Positions 12,775 through 24,414 of a stretch of DNA of 64,000 nucleotides are shown one piece after another; position 1 is the stretch's first letter; the number at the start of each line of letters is the position of its first letter. Both the position numbers and the translations under genes were made by a program. Below the pieces are notes generated by a model. That model made no database searches. It saw only the letters and a list, made by a program, of their open reading frames with translations, and was not told the DNA's origin. This DNA is from Agrocybe praecox (lineage: Eukaryota; Basidiomycota; Agaricomycetes; Agaricales; Agrocybaceae), in contig OZ024852.1 in assembly GCA_964017145.1 (NCBI GenBank), positions 1,923,945 through 1,987,944 of the forward strand, read 5' to 3'.

Positions 12775-14529
12775 ATGTCTAACCTACCAAACCTTCTGGA
12801 AAAACTCAGGATTCCGGCTGACTTTGCGCGTTACGAAAATCTTGACTCAAGCACCATTCTTGGTCTGGAGACGTGGAGATCAAACGCCGCCAACGTACTC
12901 GAAGACATTCAGCGCATCTATCGCTCCAAGGACGATGCTATCCTCTCTCTCGAAATACGCAGAGAATCCATTATGAAAATAGTGCCTTTTCTGAACCAAC
13001 GGAAGTTAACTCTGGAAGAGCGCGACATCGATATAACATCCATAGACACAAAGGAGCCCTGGGTCACTGAACGGTCTGAAGCAATCGCACAAAGTGAGTA
13101 CCACTTCTCAGGCGTGCCATATTAAGCTGCGCCTCAACGTTGTACGTAAATATTAGAAATTATATCGTCAAAACCGTTGATGCTCTCTGAGGAGCTTGCC
13201 ATACACGTTTTGAACGACGATTTGAAACCTATTTTCAAAACGAATTCACACCCTCACATTCATGAATCAACTGGACGAAAAATATCGAAGCCTGCTGGAG
13301 GGACTATGGCAATGCAGGACTACTATGATGTACAGACGTGGAAAGAATATCCTGGGATATACAAGGTGGTTCTCTGGTGCATACAAAGACTAGAGGTATG
13401 TTCTTGATTTTTCAGAAACAAAAAATGTGTCTTCGAACATCTATATAGCCGGAGACATATGCAAGAGTATGGCAATTAGTAATACCTCCCATCATGGCCT
13501 TCTTAGACGACTATGAAGCTAGATACAAGCTTCAAGGAACGATTTTTGTTGGCTATATGCTTCGGCGTGTGCCAAGCGATGTTCTCCAGCGGACTGGAGT
13601 GGACGGTCTTTTGCAGCAGGTGAGTCTTCATCTATGGCTTATGATTCAAATATTTTCCTGTAACTATGACTGCCTAGTCTCTACACAACTCGTTATCACA
13701 CCTCGATAGCCCGGATACTCCAAAACTCCTTACTCATGCAATTAACGCTTCTGTGTCCTTGACTCTCCTTACAACTCCGTTGGGTCCAGGAAGAAAGGCT
13801 TCCTCGAAACGTTTTGACGAACTTTCTTCTCTTCTAGGTGAAGGTATCATCTCAGGAATTTGGCTATATTCAGAAGACAAACCAAATGCTGTGGTTGCAA
13901 CATACCAATCTCTTCCTTCACTGCTGAGAGCTCTCGACATTGGCTGTGTTCGTTTTTTGAAGGTACAATTCTTGTCATTATTAGAAGCTCTCTTTTATAC
14001 TCAAGCACCATGATACAGGCCCTAATACCCCAGTTAGCTTATGCTCTTCTACCTCGGCCTCTCGTCGATTCAGATAGCAGCTTAAAACTATCGGCTATAG
14101 CTGTGTTGGGGACTTTGGTTGATACATGTCGCCCAAGAATACAGTCTTGGAAAGAAACAATACTTGATGCAATAGGAAGGTGTTGGGTAGACTTGGTAGA
14201 CGAGCAAGATAGCATCACCCACACAGGATTAGAGAAACAAGGTATTTCCTGTTTTAAGACTTTCCTCAATAGTTTCTACGTCCTTATCCTTTTCATTAGA
14301 CAGAAGCTTGATCAAACGTGAGCTACAGGGTCTGTGTGCCAGACTTGCAGAAGTTTGTCCTTCGGTGATTCAGGTAAAAAAAATCCTTGTGTCAACCAAA
14401 TTATATGTTGATACTCTTCTTACTATATAGGGCGACATGCCGAGGTTTCTGCAGGCAGACCCAGTTCTTTTCAAGGATCTCTTTGATGCTATCGATATTC
14501 AACCATCGGAAAAAACGCTACACACTTGA
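12775..14529 (+). CDS. TTI2: Tti2 family protein (TTT complex)
   Basis: Likely Tel2-interacting protein 2, part of the Tel2-Tti1-Tti2 co-chaperone that stabilises PIK-related kinases such as TOR, ATM and ATR. Starts MSNLPNLLEKL at 12775. Six introns are required; examples are AIAQ|KIISSKP across 13094-13155 and RLE|PETYARVWQLVIPP across 13397-13449. The diagnostic stretch is IMAFLDDYEARYKLQGTIFVGYML, which matches the conserved aspartate-rich helix pair of the Tti2 domain, followed by helical-repeat sequence (ALIPQLAYALLPRPL, LSAIAVLGTLVDTC). It ends EKTLHT with TGA at 14527-14529. Expected length is about 450 aa, usual for fungal members. The assignment rests on this motif and the all-helical character, so it is good but not certain. 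Confidence 0.72.
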
Positions 14530-14648
14530 CAAGCTTGAAACAGAATTTATTATCATCTGCTAGATACTGCGCAGTGCGAAGATCTTCGATCGAGAGTTGA
14601 GCGGGCTACTTCATCCAGCCGAGATTGACGATAGGAGCTCCGCAAAAT

Positions 14649-17078
14649 TCATAGGGATGTGGATTCGTCCGCGTTTAGAATGAGCGTGGTGAAGAATCGA
14701 ATCAACTCCAAGAATGAATCGATGTTAGCGGCTTGAAGGATTCGGTTAGCATAGAGAGCCAAATATGCAAAACTATGGGCACTTACACTCGTTGACAGTA
14801 TGTACAGAAGATAGAGGATTCTTGCTGTCCGCACCGACATGATTGTAGCGGAAAATATGCTTAGATAACTTCCAGTAAAACCGAGTGTCTGCAAGCCACA
14901 ACAATAAGAGAAATGTTCGCAATATTCAGTTTATGGGTGTACCTGTATTCCCCGACATCATACTGGGGGCCACGACAATCGAATCAGGGCTGCTTGCGCT
15001 CATGCCACGATGGACATTGAAAGTAGCCTTGATCGTGCCTGAAAGGAGGTGGTATGGTGCTGCATCTTCGCCTGTTGGCGTGATTGGAGCTGGTTCAAGA
15101 GCGCCGTTGTAGGCATCACTCAATGTGAGAGTGCCACTGGAAGGCCCTTCTTGTGAAATTGTATTCCCGAATGCGTTGTATGTCAAGTTGAACTTCTCCC
15201 CGAGCGACTTCAAAAGTGCAGTGTCGTGTTCTTTGACCGCATCAACAGAGCTATTTGACTTATAAGTGTACATATAATCCACAATAGTCCGGAATACACA
15301 CCTGACAACGGCAATTCGATGATTGACGATTGCCCACGCTTGCTCGGGAAGCGCGTTTGATTTAACACCTCCCTGGATAAGATCAATAGCTTGAGTGGTC
15401 CCTACCAGGCTGCTGAGGACTTTGTCCTCCCGAATGAAGTGTTGAAGAATATCCATGGCTTTTTTGGAATGGGTTGACTTTTTGATTGCGTTTCGCAACT
15501 TGGAAGGAACAGATTTCCCATGCTCAGCTACGCATTGCAGAGTATTGTACGTGGGTTCATTTCGGGTCTAATCCAGATCGTCAGAAGTACCACGCGTTAA
15601 ACAGCGGTGCAACGTACAATTTTGACCTTATACGGGTTTTGTTCGTAGTGAACTAGGAGAGCCGAGAGAATTCCAATGCTCTGGAAAATAAGAACTTTAG
15701 AAATAGATGGGTATCATGTGTGCGTAACGTTACCGTGTGAGCAGGTGGGATACTGGAATGGCCGCCAGGAGCTGTAACTTCCACGAGGACGTTGAGGAAT
15801 CCCTTTTCTGCGATTCCGGGTGTGGCTACTGTAGTGCCATACTGTTCCATAAATCCTGCTATAATTTCCTGATTAATAACGGGTAAAGTCCTTGATCAAT
15901 AAGAAGACATACATCCTTCATCGACGATCATAGCGAAGCCATCCTCGCCGTATACTTTTTGCAAGAAAGGACCTAGGTTGCCCGCTCCCTGGATAGAAGG
16001 TACATGTTAGATTGACGCAGAAATAACAGAAAAATATAACCTACTTGGAACCCGCTAGCTTCTTCGTCAAAACCAAAAGAGAGGACTAGAGTTCTGGTAG
16101 GCTTGAAATTGGCTTCGAGAAGTGTTTCGATGGATGAACTTTTGTGTACACGCAATTGTATTAGTTATAAATGCAGATATATGTGTTGTATAACTTACAG
16201 AATCCCAATAAGTCCGCTTTTATCATCAGAGCTTCCACGGCCCCAGATACGTTCGCCTGATCCCACGTTCTGTCAGGTATTTGTCAACGGTAAATTGGTA
16301 TGGAACACACCATCGAAGAAACCAGAGTAAGGTGGGTGAGTCCACAGATCCACGGTTGTTGGTTCAACAGGAACAACGTCTGATACCTAAAATCAGTCTT
16401 GACTAGCTAAGATGGCTATTATTTGAGCGAACCTTGATGTGCAGCGAGGAGCACGGGTTTCAACGACGCATCGGAACCCGTCCACTCATAGTACAAGCCA
16501 TACGTATTAACTTTGGTCAGCTTAAGATTTGAGTGCCTAGGAATTCAATGTTAGGAACCAGCCGGAATATTAGAGTCGAAGTCCCTTACACCAATGGAAA
16601 CGCGTTGAGTAGATATTCGTGGAAAGGCCCAAAAGCATTCCATCGTGGGTCATCGCCCACAGGTCCCATGTTATCGAAAGATTCAGTTCTACAAGCAGCC
16701 AATACAGAAGACCCATGTCAACCTGGCGAAAATTTCGCATATGATTCCCAATTTGCAGACTCACGGAACACGTACTGCACCACCCAGCCAGTTAATAGAA
16801 GACTCTTTGAATGCAGGTGTGCTAATCTTGTCATTTAGCGCATTCCAGAGGTCGGCATTCTTCTTGGGGGTGACAGCGTCAACTTGTGGGCAAGCAGGAA
16901 CAGAAGAGTAATCAGTGGTGTAAAGCCAGTCCCTGTTCGCATAGAGAACACGGAAAGCACAATAGACCGCTAAACCGAGACAGAGTTTCTTGTAGTTGAA
17001 TTTGGCTTTCTGGGGTAACGATGGATTAGTTGAGTTAGACGGAAGGATACTCTCCTTTTCACCAAAGGGGTGAGCCAT
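14649..17078 (-). CDS. CPS1: Vacuolar carboxypeptidase S-like M20 metallopeptidase
   Basis: Zinc dipeptidase/carboxypeptidase of family M20A, anchored in the vacuolar membrane. The N-terminus MAHPFGEKESILP is followed by a basic segment and one transmembrane helix (KLCLGLAVYCAFRVLYA), the type II layout of yeast Cps1. Metal-site motifs are visible in order: LLAAHQDVVPVEP (His and Asp ligands), WGRGSSDDKSGLIGI (bridging Asp), LSFGFDEEASGF (catalytic Glu) and, near the end, NTDTRFYWKL plus SSVHTVNE (C-terminal His ligand). The dimerisation domain begins LVEVTAPGGHSSIPPAHT. About ten short introns interrupt the gene. It ends NADESTSL with TGA at 14651-14649. It is convergent with TTI2 with only about 120 bp between stop codons. 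Confidence 0.93.
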
Positions 17079-17201
17079 GGTCAGGAATTGGAGGGCGAGA
17101 AATCATTTCGGTTACGCTATAGTGTACTTATAAATGAACTTTTGGCACCTTATCGTATGTCAAATACATAAAGAAACGGGCCGTCTTAACCACGAGGAAC
17201 A

Positions 17202-17354
17202 CACGGCAGGCGCCGATAACTGTTAATGTCGAAGATACATGGTCGGGCTTCCCATATATAGTATGGCCGATATTTGTATGTTGGAAATACAGGTCGATAT
17301 ATTCATGCGACCGGTATATATTTCCGATAATTACAGGTATCGGCGCCCGCCGTG
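17202..17354. repeat. 153-bp inverted-repeat element (MITE-like)
   Basis: The left arm 17202-17227 reads CACGGCAGGCGCCGATAACT...; the reverse complement of 17329-17354 reads CACGGCGGGCGCCGATACCT.... The 26-bp arms differ at about four positions and flank an AT-rich centre of about 100 bp without coding potential. Size and shape fit a small MITE or a long hairpin. No clear target-site duplication can be called. Confidence 0.55.
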
Positions 17355-17874
17355 AAACGTATAGCCATCACCTTAGATGAACAAGGTATGTGTGTCAGTC
17401 AGTACCAAACACTGAAGAGCAGAGGTGAGTGGGAGCGAAAAAAAGGTTGCGGAAATAGCGACCAAAGAGCGACGAGAGGAAAGCAGAATTCGGAGCTTGG
17501 TATATATTACTACATTTGGAATTTTAGGCTTTGATGAAACCCGAAGGATGACGATCTTCCAGGTCATCTTATCCTAAGATAAGAGACTCTTCGGGCCCCT
17601 TATGGCGGAACATTTTTTCAAAGTGTAGCCATCGTTTTTCAACGAGGTCGTACATCAAGAATATAGCGGTATCACCAAAACAGCTACCCAGCTCGCTTTG
17701 TGACTCTCGTGAAATCATGTGCTGATGTTACGTTGCGAGGCTAATGACTAAGCACAGTGTGACAACTCATTTGACTTCCAGGAGGCAAAGCACGGTTGCA
17801 CATGTACACATAATGGTAATTTTGTGGGTGGAGAAATACAAGCAAAAATAAGGACAGTAAAAGGAAGCCCACGA
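17355..17874. other. Intergenic region, no gene seen
   Basis: About 520 bp between the inverted repeat and the uS19 stop codon. It contains only short frames (such as 17352-17534) without conserved sequence and a CTTATCCTAAGATAAG near-palindrome around 17567. Polyadenylation signals of uS19 should lie at its right-hand end. Confidence 0.4.
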
Positions 17875-18773
17875 TTACTTGAGGGGAATGCTGAAGGTAA
17901 ATTATGAGCGGGGTCAATGGGTATAGAATGGATCTAACGTACAAACGGGAGGCTATAATCGCATGATGGAACAACTTGAGCAAAAACATCCAACAAGCAG
18001 GAGAAAACCTTACAGTGGGTAGCACCAATCTGAGAACAAGTTCAGTAACATAACAGGTACTTGTAAACGAAATACTTACACCGGGACGACCGTGCTTGAC
18101 GGGGCGGTATGAGCATGAGAACTCAGCGAGGTAGTGGCCAGTCATCTCAGGCTTGATTTCGACGGAGTTGAACACCTAAATGGAAGATCGTAAATATCAA
18201 CCAATTCTTCCACAATAAATCTTCCCCGCAACCAATCCTCCCCTTCCCACACAACCATTAGGAAGATAATAACATACCTTTCCATTATAGATGCCAACAA
18301 CGCTTCCAATCATTTCAGGGACAATGATCATGTCACGCAAGTGTGTCTTCACAACTGCAGGCTTCTCATTGGGAGGTGCCTCCTTCTTAGCCTTACGGAG
18401 TTTCTTGATGAGACCCATTGGTCGGCGCTTGAGACCGCGCTGGAAGCGACGGCGGGCACGGGCGTGGACGAGCTAAACGTTTTCATATTGAATATTGCTT
18501 GTTCGTTTTTGGGGTAGAATTTGTATAACATACTTCAACAAACTAGAGAAAAACAGAATCTCTCTCAATATCATGCCTTTCAAAGTCAAGGGATAAACAT
18601 ACATCCTCGTTGCTCATGTCCAGAAGTTTGTCAAGCTCGACTCCGCGGTAAGAGAAAGTGCGGAAGGTACGCTTCTTCTTGAGGTCCGCAGCCACTTGGG
18701 GGTCGGTAACTTCAGCCTATCGAGACGAACATCAGCAGGACGGTCTGTTTGACGACGGAACGGGACGCACCAT
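17875..18773 (-). CDS. RPS15: 40S ribosomal protein uS19 (S15)
   Basis: Small-subunit protein near the decoding site. The mature sequence is complete and highly conserved ([71 protein letters not shown]). Splicing is extreme: the first coding exon is only ATG (18773-18771), directly followed by an intron before [15 protein letters not shown]. Near the 3' end, GRPG ends at 18080, then a 16-nt exon (18029-18014) encodes IGATH plus one base, a 10-nt exon (17952-17943) supplies SSR and part of F, and the last exon (17890-17875) encodes IPLK and stop. Introns of 50, 61 and 52 nt separate them, each with GT-AG ends, and every join restores the universally conserved protein. The promoter is shared with P2. 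Confidence 0.96.
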
Positions 18774-19176
18774 GGTTGTTGTTGGCGATTGGCGGCGTTG
18801 AAATCGATAGACTTGAGGTTGGCTGGCGGAGTGTGAATCCTGCACTAATGTGGGAATTTACTAAGTGTGGTGGCTGAAGGAACGCGTCACGTGGTACTAT
18901 ACAGTACCATTTTATGGCAGCGCGTTCATTTTCTCGGTGTCGCCCGTAAGTACACCTCGTACAAAATCCATATCCTCGGCTAGAACCCACAGGTCTTCCC
19001 TCGCGGATTAAATGTGAGTGTATGAGACGCGAAAGCGCTGGTCGATTGACTAAAAAATTTACAGTGATTTGTGGCTACCGAATTTCTCCAACCACCACCC
19101 AAAACTTTCCTGACTCAAAGTACGCGAACGAAATTATATCTAATAGGCCTTCTGTTGATAATCTCGTGTTATCTAG
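18774..19176. promoter_or_regulatory. Bidirectional ribosomal-protein promoter (uS19/P2)
   Basis: Head-to-head spacer of about 400 bp between uS19 and P2. Visible candidate sites: an ACGCGT at 18882-18887, abutting a CACGTG E-box at 18888-18893, directly followed by a perfect inverted repeat GGTACT-N4-AGTACC at 18893-18908. The sequence CTAG precedes the P2 ATG, so a 5'-UTR intron ending at 19176 is possible. Site function is inference. Confidence 0.45.
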
Positions 19177-19621
19177 ATGCGTAACATTGCTGCATACCTC
19201 CTCCTCCAGGCGGGTGGCAACCAGAGCCCCTCTGCCGCTGACATTAAGAAGCTCCTTGCCGTTGTTGGCATCGATGCCGACGAGGACCGCCTGAACACCC
19301 TCATCTCTGAGCTCAAGGGCAAGTCCACCGCTGAGCTCATCGCTGAAGGTTCCAGCAAGCTCGCCTCTGTACGTCCAGGTCCACGATTGAATTTCCTTGC
19401 AGCTTATATGGTGTTATTCAGGTTCCTTCCGGAGGTGCCGGAGGTGCCGCTGCTGCCGCCCCCGCTGCTGGAGGCGGTTCTGCCCCTGCTGCTGAAGAGA
19501 AGAAGGAGGAGAAGGCTGAGGAGAAGGTTTGTGGCAGGAATTCTTGTGTTGATAGGATGTCACTGATTTTTGCGTGCAGGAGGAGTCTGACGATGACATG
19601 GGCTTCGGCTTGTTCGATTAA
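19177..19621 (+). CDS. RPP2: 60S acidic ribosomal protein P2
   Basis: Stalk protein that recruits elongation factors. Starts [16 protein letters not shown], the P2 dimerisation domain; an intron follows SSKLAS (donor GTACGT near 19369) and the next exon begins [17 protein letters not shown], the flexible Ala/Gly hinge. A second intron after EEKAEEK leads to a last exon encoding [13 protein letters not shown] and stop, the invariant acidic C-terminus. Length of about 111 aa is normal. The 'RN/RY-IAAYLL' start separates it from P1. Confidence 0.97.
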
Positions 19622-19869
19622 AGGATTGTTGTCGTCTGTAGCTGTACATGTCATGAATAACAAAACAACCTTCGAATATTCTTTGCTTGTGTGAGAAATG
19701 ACATGGCCCTGCGTGCGCTTAAGATATTGTGGATGCCGGCGGTTGTATGTGGAGAAAGTGCTCCGCACGTGTTCGCTAACCAATTCGACCCTGAGATCAA
19801 TGCCGGCGGACCGATCCTTGTCAGGGAACCCGTGAAAATGACAACTGCCCTTTGCTTTCTACCACAAGC

Positions 19870-22800
19870 ATGCAGAATTCCGACTCAACTGCTGCCTTTA
19901 TGAAAGGTCCAAAGAGAAAGCGTCTGGCAAAGGTCTTTTCCATTGATTTCCCCTTCGCCCCAATTCATCTTACTTTTTCTAACTAGGCCTGCGACGCATG
20001 TCACAAAAGCAAACGGCGCTGCGACGGCACAGGCAAGTTTCGCCTCTTACTTTCTCCCAAAAACTCACACCAGTCCATAATCAGCACCGTGTAGTAACTG
20101 GTGAGCGTTGTATCTTATTTTTCTCTTGCCTCGATCCTCACTTTTGCTAGTTATTATGCTTCCAAGCAGTGTACATACACGGACGCTTCTGGGCGTTCTG
20201 TTCCTGCACCGCGCCCTTTCAAACCAGAAAGACAAGACCCTCAACCATCATCCTCTTCCTCTGAGTCTCGACCTTACCCACCGTCTCACTATGGTTCATC
20301 TTCTAATCAGTTCCGTATCTACCCCAGCCAATCAAATGCGCCTTCCCACCGGTTCCAAAACGATAATAGCGACGACGACGACCAGCACACTAGGAAGAGA
20401 TTCAGAAATGAAAGGGGTAATCCCATACCAGTGGATGACTTTGTAATTGACGGCCCCATTGCAAGCGTCGTCGTAGATCGGCCGGCTCCCATCGAGCTTG
20501 ACCCTTCTCTCACACGCGAACTGACGAACTGTAATATTATCTATTCTATGCCATTTCTGTCCATGCACGTATCTGATCACAACATGCTTTACAGTGTTCT
20601 TTACGCACTGCAATCCTGCTCGCACAGTCATACACAAGCCCACCTTCTCCTCTGCATTAAGCCACAATCGCGTTCCATCACATCTCCTCCTTGCGGTGTG
20701 CGCCCTTGCTGCTCCCTTATCCAAGCAACCTCGGATTCGTACCACGCCCTCACGATTCGCGGGTAAACCTTTTGCTCAAGAAGCCCTTTCACAGATGTTC
20801 AATGACGCGGGACGTCTCATTGTTAACCCAAATCTCGCCACAGCTCAGGCTCTCTGTGTCCTCCAGATGCACGACATACTCACGAATGAAAGGAACGCTG
20901 TCTGGAGCTCCCGATTTCATGGTAATGTCCTGTTCACCCCAAATCCATATCTTCTCACCTCGGATTTTGCTGATCGGAAGAAATAGACCTTGCACTCCAG
21001 ATTGTGGAAGGCCTCGGAGTACATAGTCCCGAACACCCGACACTCACCCCGGTCCCGTCTCCAGAATTCATTCAAGGCTCAATCGAACGTGAATCAGTTC
21101 GACGAATATTTTGGCTTATCCACGTATTGGACGTTTTAGCTTCCATATTTTTCAAAAAGCCTACAACCTTCGCAGATGTCGAGCTGCGCCTGAGATTACC
21201 TGTTGATGAAACAAGCTTTGAACTAGGTGTACATTCTACTCTTCCAGGTGCGTGCAAATTGTGATTTAGTTGCTTCCCTTCCCTTTTGCCTCTTAAACCC
21301 CACTCCCCATTACACCCAGTGTTACGGGACGCCATCCCGTGCCTCTAGCTTACTTACCTCACTTCCTGCATGTCTCTCTGTCTTTCCTGCCCTTCTAATC
21401 TTGTCCACGTCAAGATCATATGTTGAATCACTGGCACTATTATTGTATCTTCCCATCCCATACCAATCGTATTCCCTCTATATCGTCTCACACATGTCTT
21501 CTTTTCGTCACTATTATCACCGCATCTCGTCCAAACTAACACTTATTCTGATTCCAGAATACCTGTATCTTCCGGCGGTCAGGACCCGTTACGCCTCCGA
21601 ATTTGGGCACCTTATCCGCATTCTTTCCATATACGCTAATATAGAATGCGTCTTAGATGATACAAATGGTAAATGTCCCATTTATAACTATTAAATGTCC
21701 ATCTTATGGACAGATCCTTTTAAAATTAGATCCAGTGACAAGTATCAAGTTTCCAGGGGTGATTGTAGAGGCCGAACAAAAGCTGAAGGTGAGTTCTTTT
21801 GCCGTTGCTTCAGCACTTTTCACACACTTCTATGGCGACAATACTAATTCTATGTTCACAGGAGTGGGATAGTACGTTACCAGATCAGCTGCGTTTCTCC
21901 GAACAGAATCTTCAGGTTCAGCAATCGATGTTCGAGACAAGTTCAAACACAGGCGCGTGGTGCTGGTGCTGCATACATGTATACCACGCGTCTTGCGAAT
22001 TGGCTCTAAATTCCGTGATTAACTTTTCCCTATTCTATCATCTTTTCATATTACTAAAATTACCTGTTTTCCCACATATTCCATCATGGGATATTGTGTT
22101 ACAGGCACGACAACGTAACCAACGTGGGCTAAGAAACGGCCCTCAATGGGCGCTTGAAAGAATTGAATCCATACTTCTGCTGCTGGGCGATCGCGCAAAG
22201 AATAGCCTACTCAGTTGCGTATCTTTCTCCATCTTCTGTTAATCTATTAAGCAGAAGCCCAACTGACTTATTATTATTAAAAAAACTTTAGTGGGTTCCG
22301 CCCTTTGGGTAAGTGATCATTCATATGAGCTATCCGAACTAGCTTAATGATATATTTCAGTCTCTCATCAAATACTGCCAAAAGGACGGCCCTTTGATTC
22401 AAAAATGGGTTGTAGAATATGAAGAAGCATCTGGAACGAAGATGGTTGAATTAGTACAGGATTGGCGTTCCCAGCCGTCCCCACCTTTACGCCACACTCA
22501 GCATTTTCACCCGCCAAGTCAGCAGCAGCAGCATAATCATCCTACTAGCTTCAACCCGCCACATCGACGTCTTTCTGATGTCCGCCATCCTGGAATCCAA
22601 GCCACTTCCTATGATGATAACAACAGTGTTAGTCATACTGTCAAACGTTCCTCGAGTCACTCCCCTGTGTCCTACAATCTGCTTGGTCGACCTTCTAACT
22701 CGACGATGAATAACGATGAAAGTATTTCTATCCGCAATCTATCAGTGAGCCAACAGCACGTGGGCTCATCTGATTCATCAGCCAGTGCAAGCTTTAATGA

Positions 22801-23401
22801 CGGAAAGGACATAAAACCCCATTCGTCTACCAACGTGTCGTCCAGCTTTACGACCTCGTTATCGGAGCATAGTGGCAAGAGCGAAGAGCAAGCACCTTAC
22901 GAAAGTCAGCAGCTAGGAACCACGGGAGTATACGGCGTCCGAGACACAAGTTTGCAGCAGTCACGCTGGACGACTACAGGCAACGACTCAGTAAGAATAA
23001 GAGCTAATGATGGGACACGCACTGGGTATTCTGTCTCAACTTCAAACGGTGGTTCTGGCGTTTCAAGCTCGATGAGTGGGGTTGGAGCCAACAAACCTGG
23101 AGCGATGAATTTTTCGCCAACGAGTTCGGATGGAAATATATCCTTGCCCTCTTTGAAAGCCAGTGGTCTCTTGGAATCTTGGGGATCCTCCAGGGACATT
23201 GCTGATATCTCGGAACCAATTACCACTGGGACCCACCACCTCTCATCGCTTGCGTCACCACGACGGTCAAGCCCTTCCAGTAATGTGAACATTGCTTCGA
23301 CACATCATTCCCTTCACCAATCTGACGGTTCAAATTTACGGCCCTCTTCTACCCTTGCTATGCCTGTCGGAATGCCCTGGTTGGCGAATGAATCACGATA
23401 A
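19870..23401 (+). CDS. Zn2Cys6 transcription factor with fungal_trans domain
   Basis: Nuclear sequence-specific regulator. The Gal4-type cluster is assembled from three exons: KACDACHKSKRRCDGT, a 16-nt exon (20085-20100) supplying APCSN plus part of a Cys, then YYASKQCTY. The result has the exact Cys spacing C-x2-C-x6-C-x5-C-x2-C-x6-C. The intron before the microexon (20033-20084) uses a GC donor (GCAAGT). A Ser/Pro/Asp-rich linker follows, then the middle homology domain (LFFTHCNPARTVIHKPTF, HLLLAVCALAAPLS, RRIFWLIHVLDVLAS). After several introns the C-terminal part is Ser-rich and low-complexity (22400-23400). Target genes cannot be read from the sequence. Start codon and the exon joins at 21250-22400 are moderately certain. 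Confidence 0.88.
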
Positions 23402-23729
23402 CCAGAAGACATATTTTTATGTTTGATTCTCGGATATTGACTGGCTTTGCTATTTGCAAATTTCGCATATGACCTCTTTCTTCGATACCATCCTTGTACA
23501 TTCTTGAGTATTTTGCACTTTATCGTCCTTTGTGTTATTTTTATGCTATCCTTGTATTCCATTGCTGTTATAGACATCTTGATATCCATATATGATAATA
23601 TATATATCCCTTATGGCTATGATAAGGAGAGCTTAGCATCCACAATGACGATCACCGGAGTGGAATAAAAAATGGCGGTGGTTCGAGGGAATTATACAAT
23701 ATTGATTTGAATACTGAGTATGGTATGAA

Positions 23730-24249
23730 TTAAGCGTTTAGTTTGCTGAGATTTCGATGAAGCTCCGGCTGAACCTGTGTCGCCCTTGTAAGTAGTGTAT
23801 TTACGACATCGTCCTTCTTCTTGCCGAATACCGCTTCAATCTCCTTGAGCTTTACTTCGGTTTCCTTGTCCAGTGCGACTTGGGTTGTCGACGTCGTTCC
23901 TGCATGCTGCAAAGAAATTAAGCGGAAACGAGATGCAGATACTATAAATTAACGCACCGATGCTTCAAAAGCTTTGAATTCCTGTTCCTTGGTTTTCTTA
24001 TACTCGTCTATCTCTTTACTAGCCTCAGCGCGAGCATCTTTTAATTTCTGGACACGGTCTGCGATAGAGTATTAGTGTATAGTAAGAAATTACAGGAGTA
24101 TCAGGATCACTCACATTGACGGGCCTGCTGAACTATCTTCGCGGCCTCCTTCTCAGCCTCAAGGAGAGTTTGAATGCCTTGGGAGTGTTGAGCTGCCTAT
24201 CTTTGTACGTCAGTGCTGTCCAAATCGACAAATAGATGGGGCGTACCAT
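23730..24249 (-). CDS. VMA10: V-type proton ATPase subunit G
   Basis: Peripheral-stalk subunit of the vacuolar proton pump. The first coding exon is only ATG (24249-24247), immediately followed by an intron; the next exon starts AAQHSQGIQTLLEAEKEAAK, the conserved N-terminus of the family, then IVQQARQ, RVQKLKDARAEASKEI and EQEFKAFEAS across further short introns. It ends HRNLSKLNA, stop at 23732-23730. The predicted protein of about 120 aa is a single long coiled coil, the usual size. It is head-to-head with symplekin (165 bp). Confidence 0.93.
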
Positions 24250-24414
24250 TGTGTTATGTGCTCAGGAGTGAGTTAAATCCCCCGCACCGACTCACGTCAA
24301 TGCAAGGAAAGGCATATGTTACGTAATCGCAGCACTCAGTCCGAGAGCCCAGTGGTGTTGTAACTTGAAGTTGTACAGACACGAGCTGTCGGCGGTCATT
24401 GCACACAGGTTTCA

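Noticed and set aside
18480..18603. snoRNA inside a uS19 intron
   Set aside because: A TGATATTGA-like box C could be imagined, but no matching box D (CTGA) at the proper place was found.
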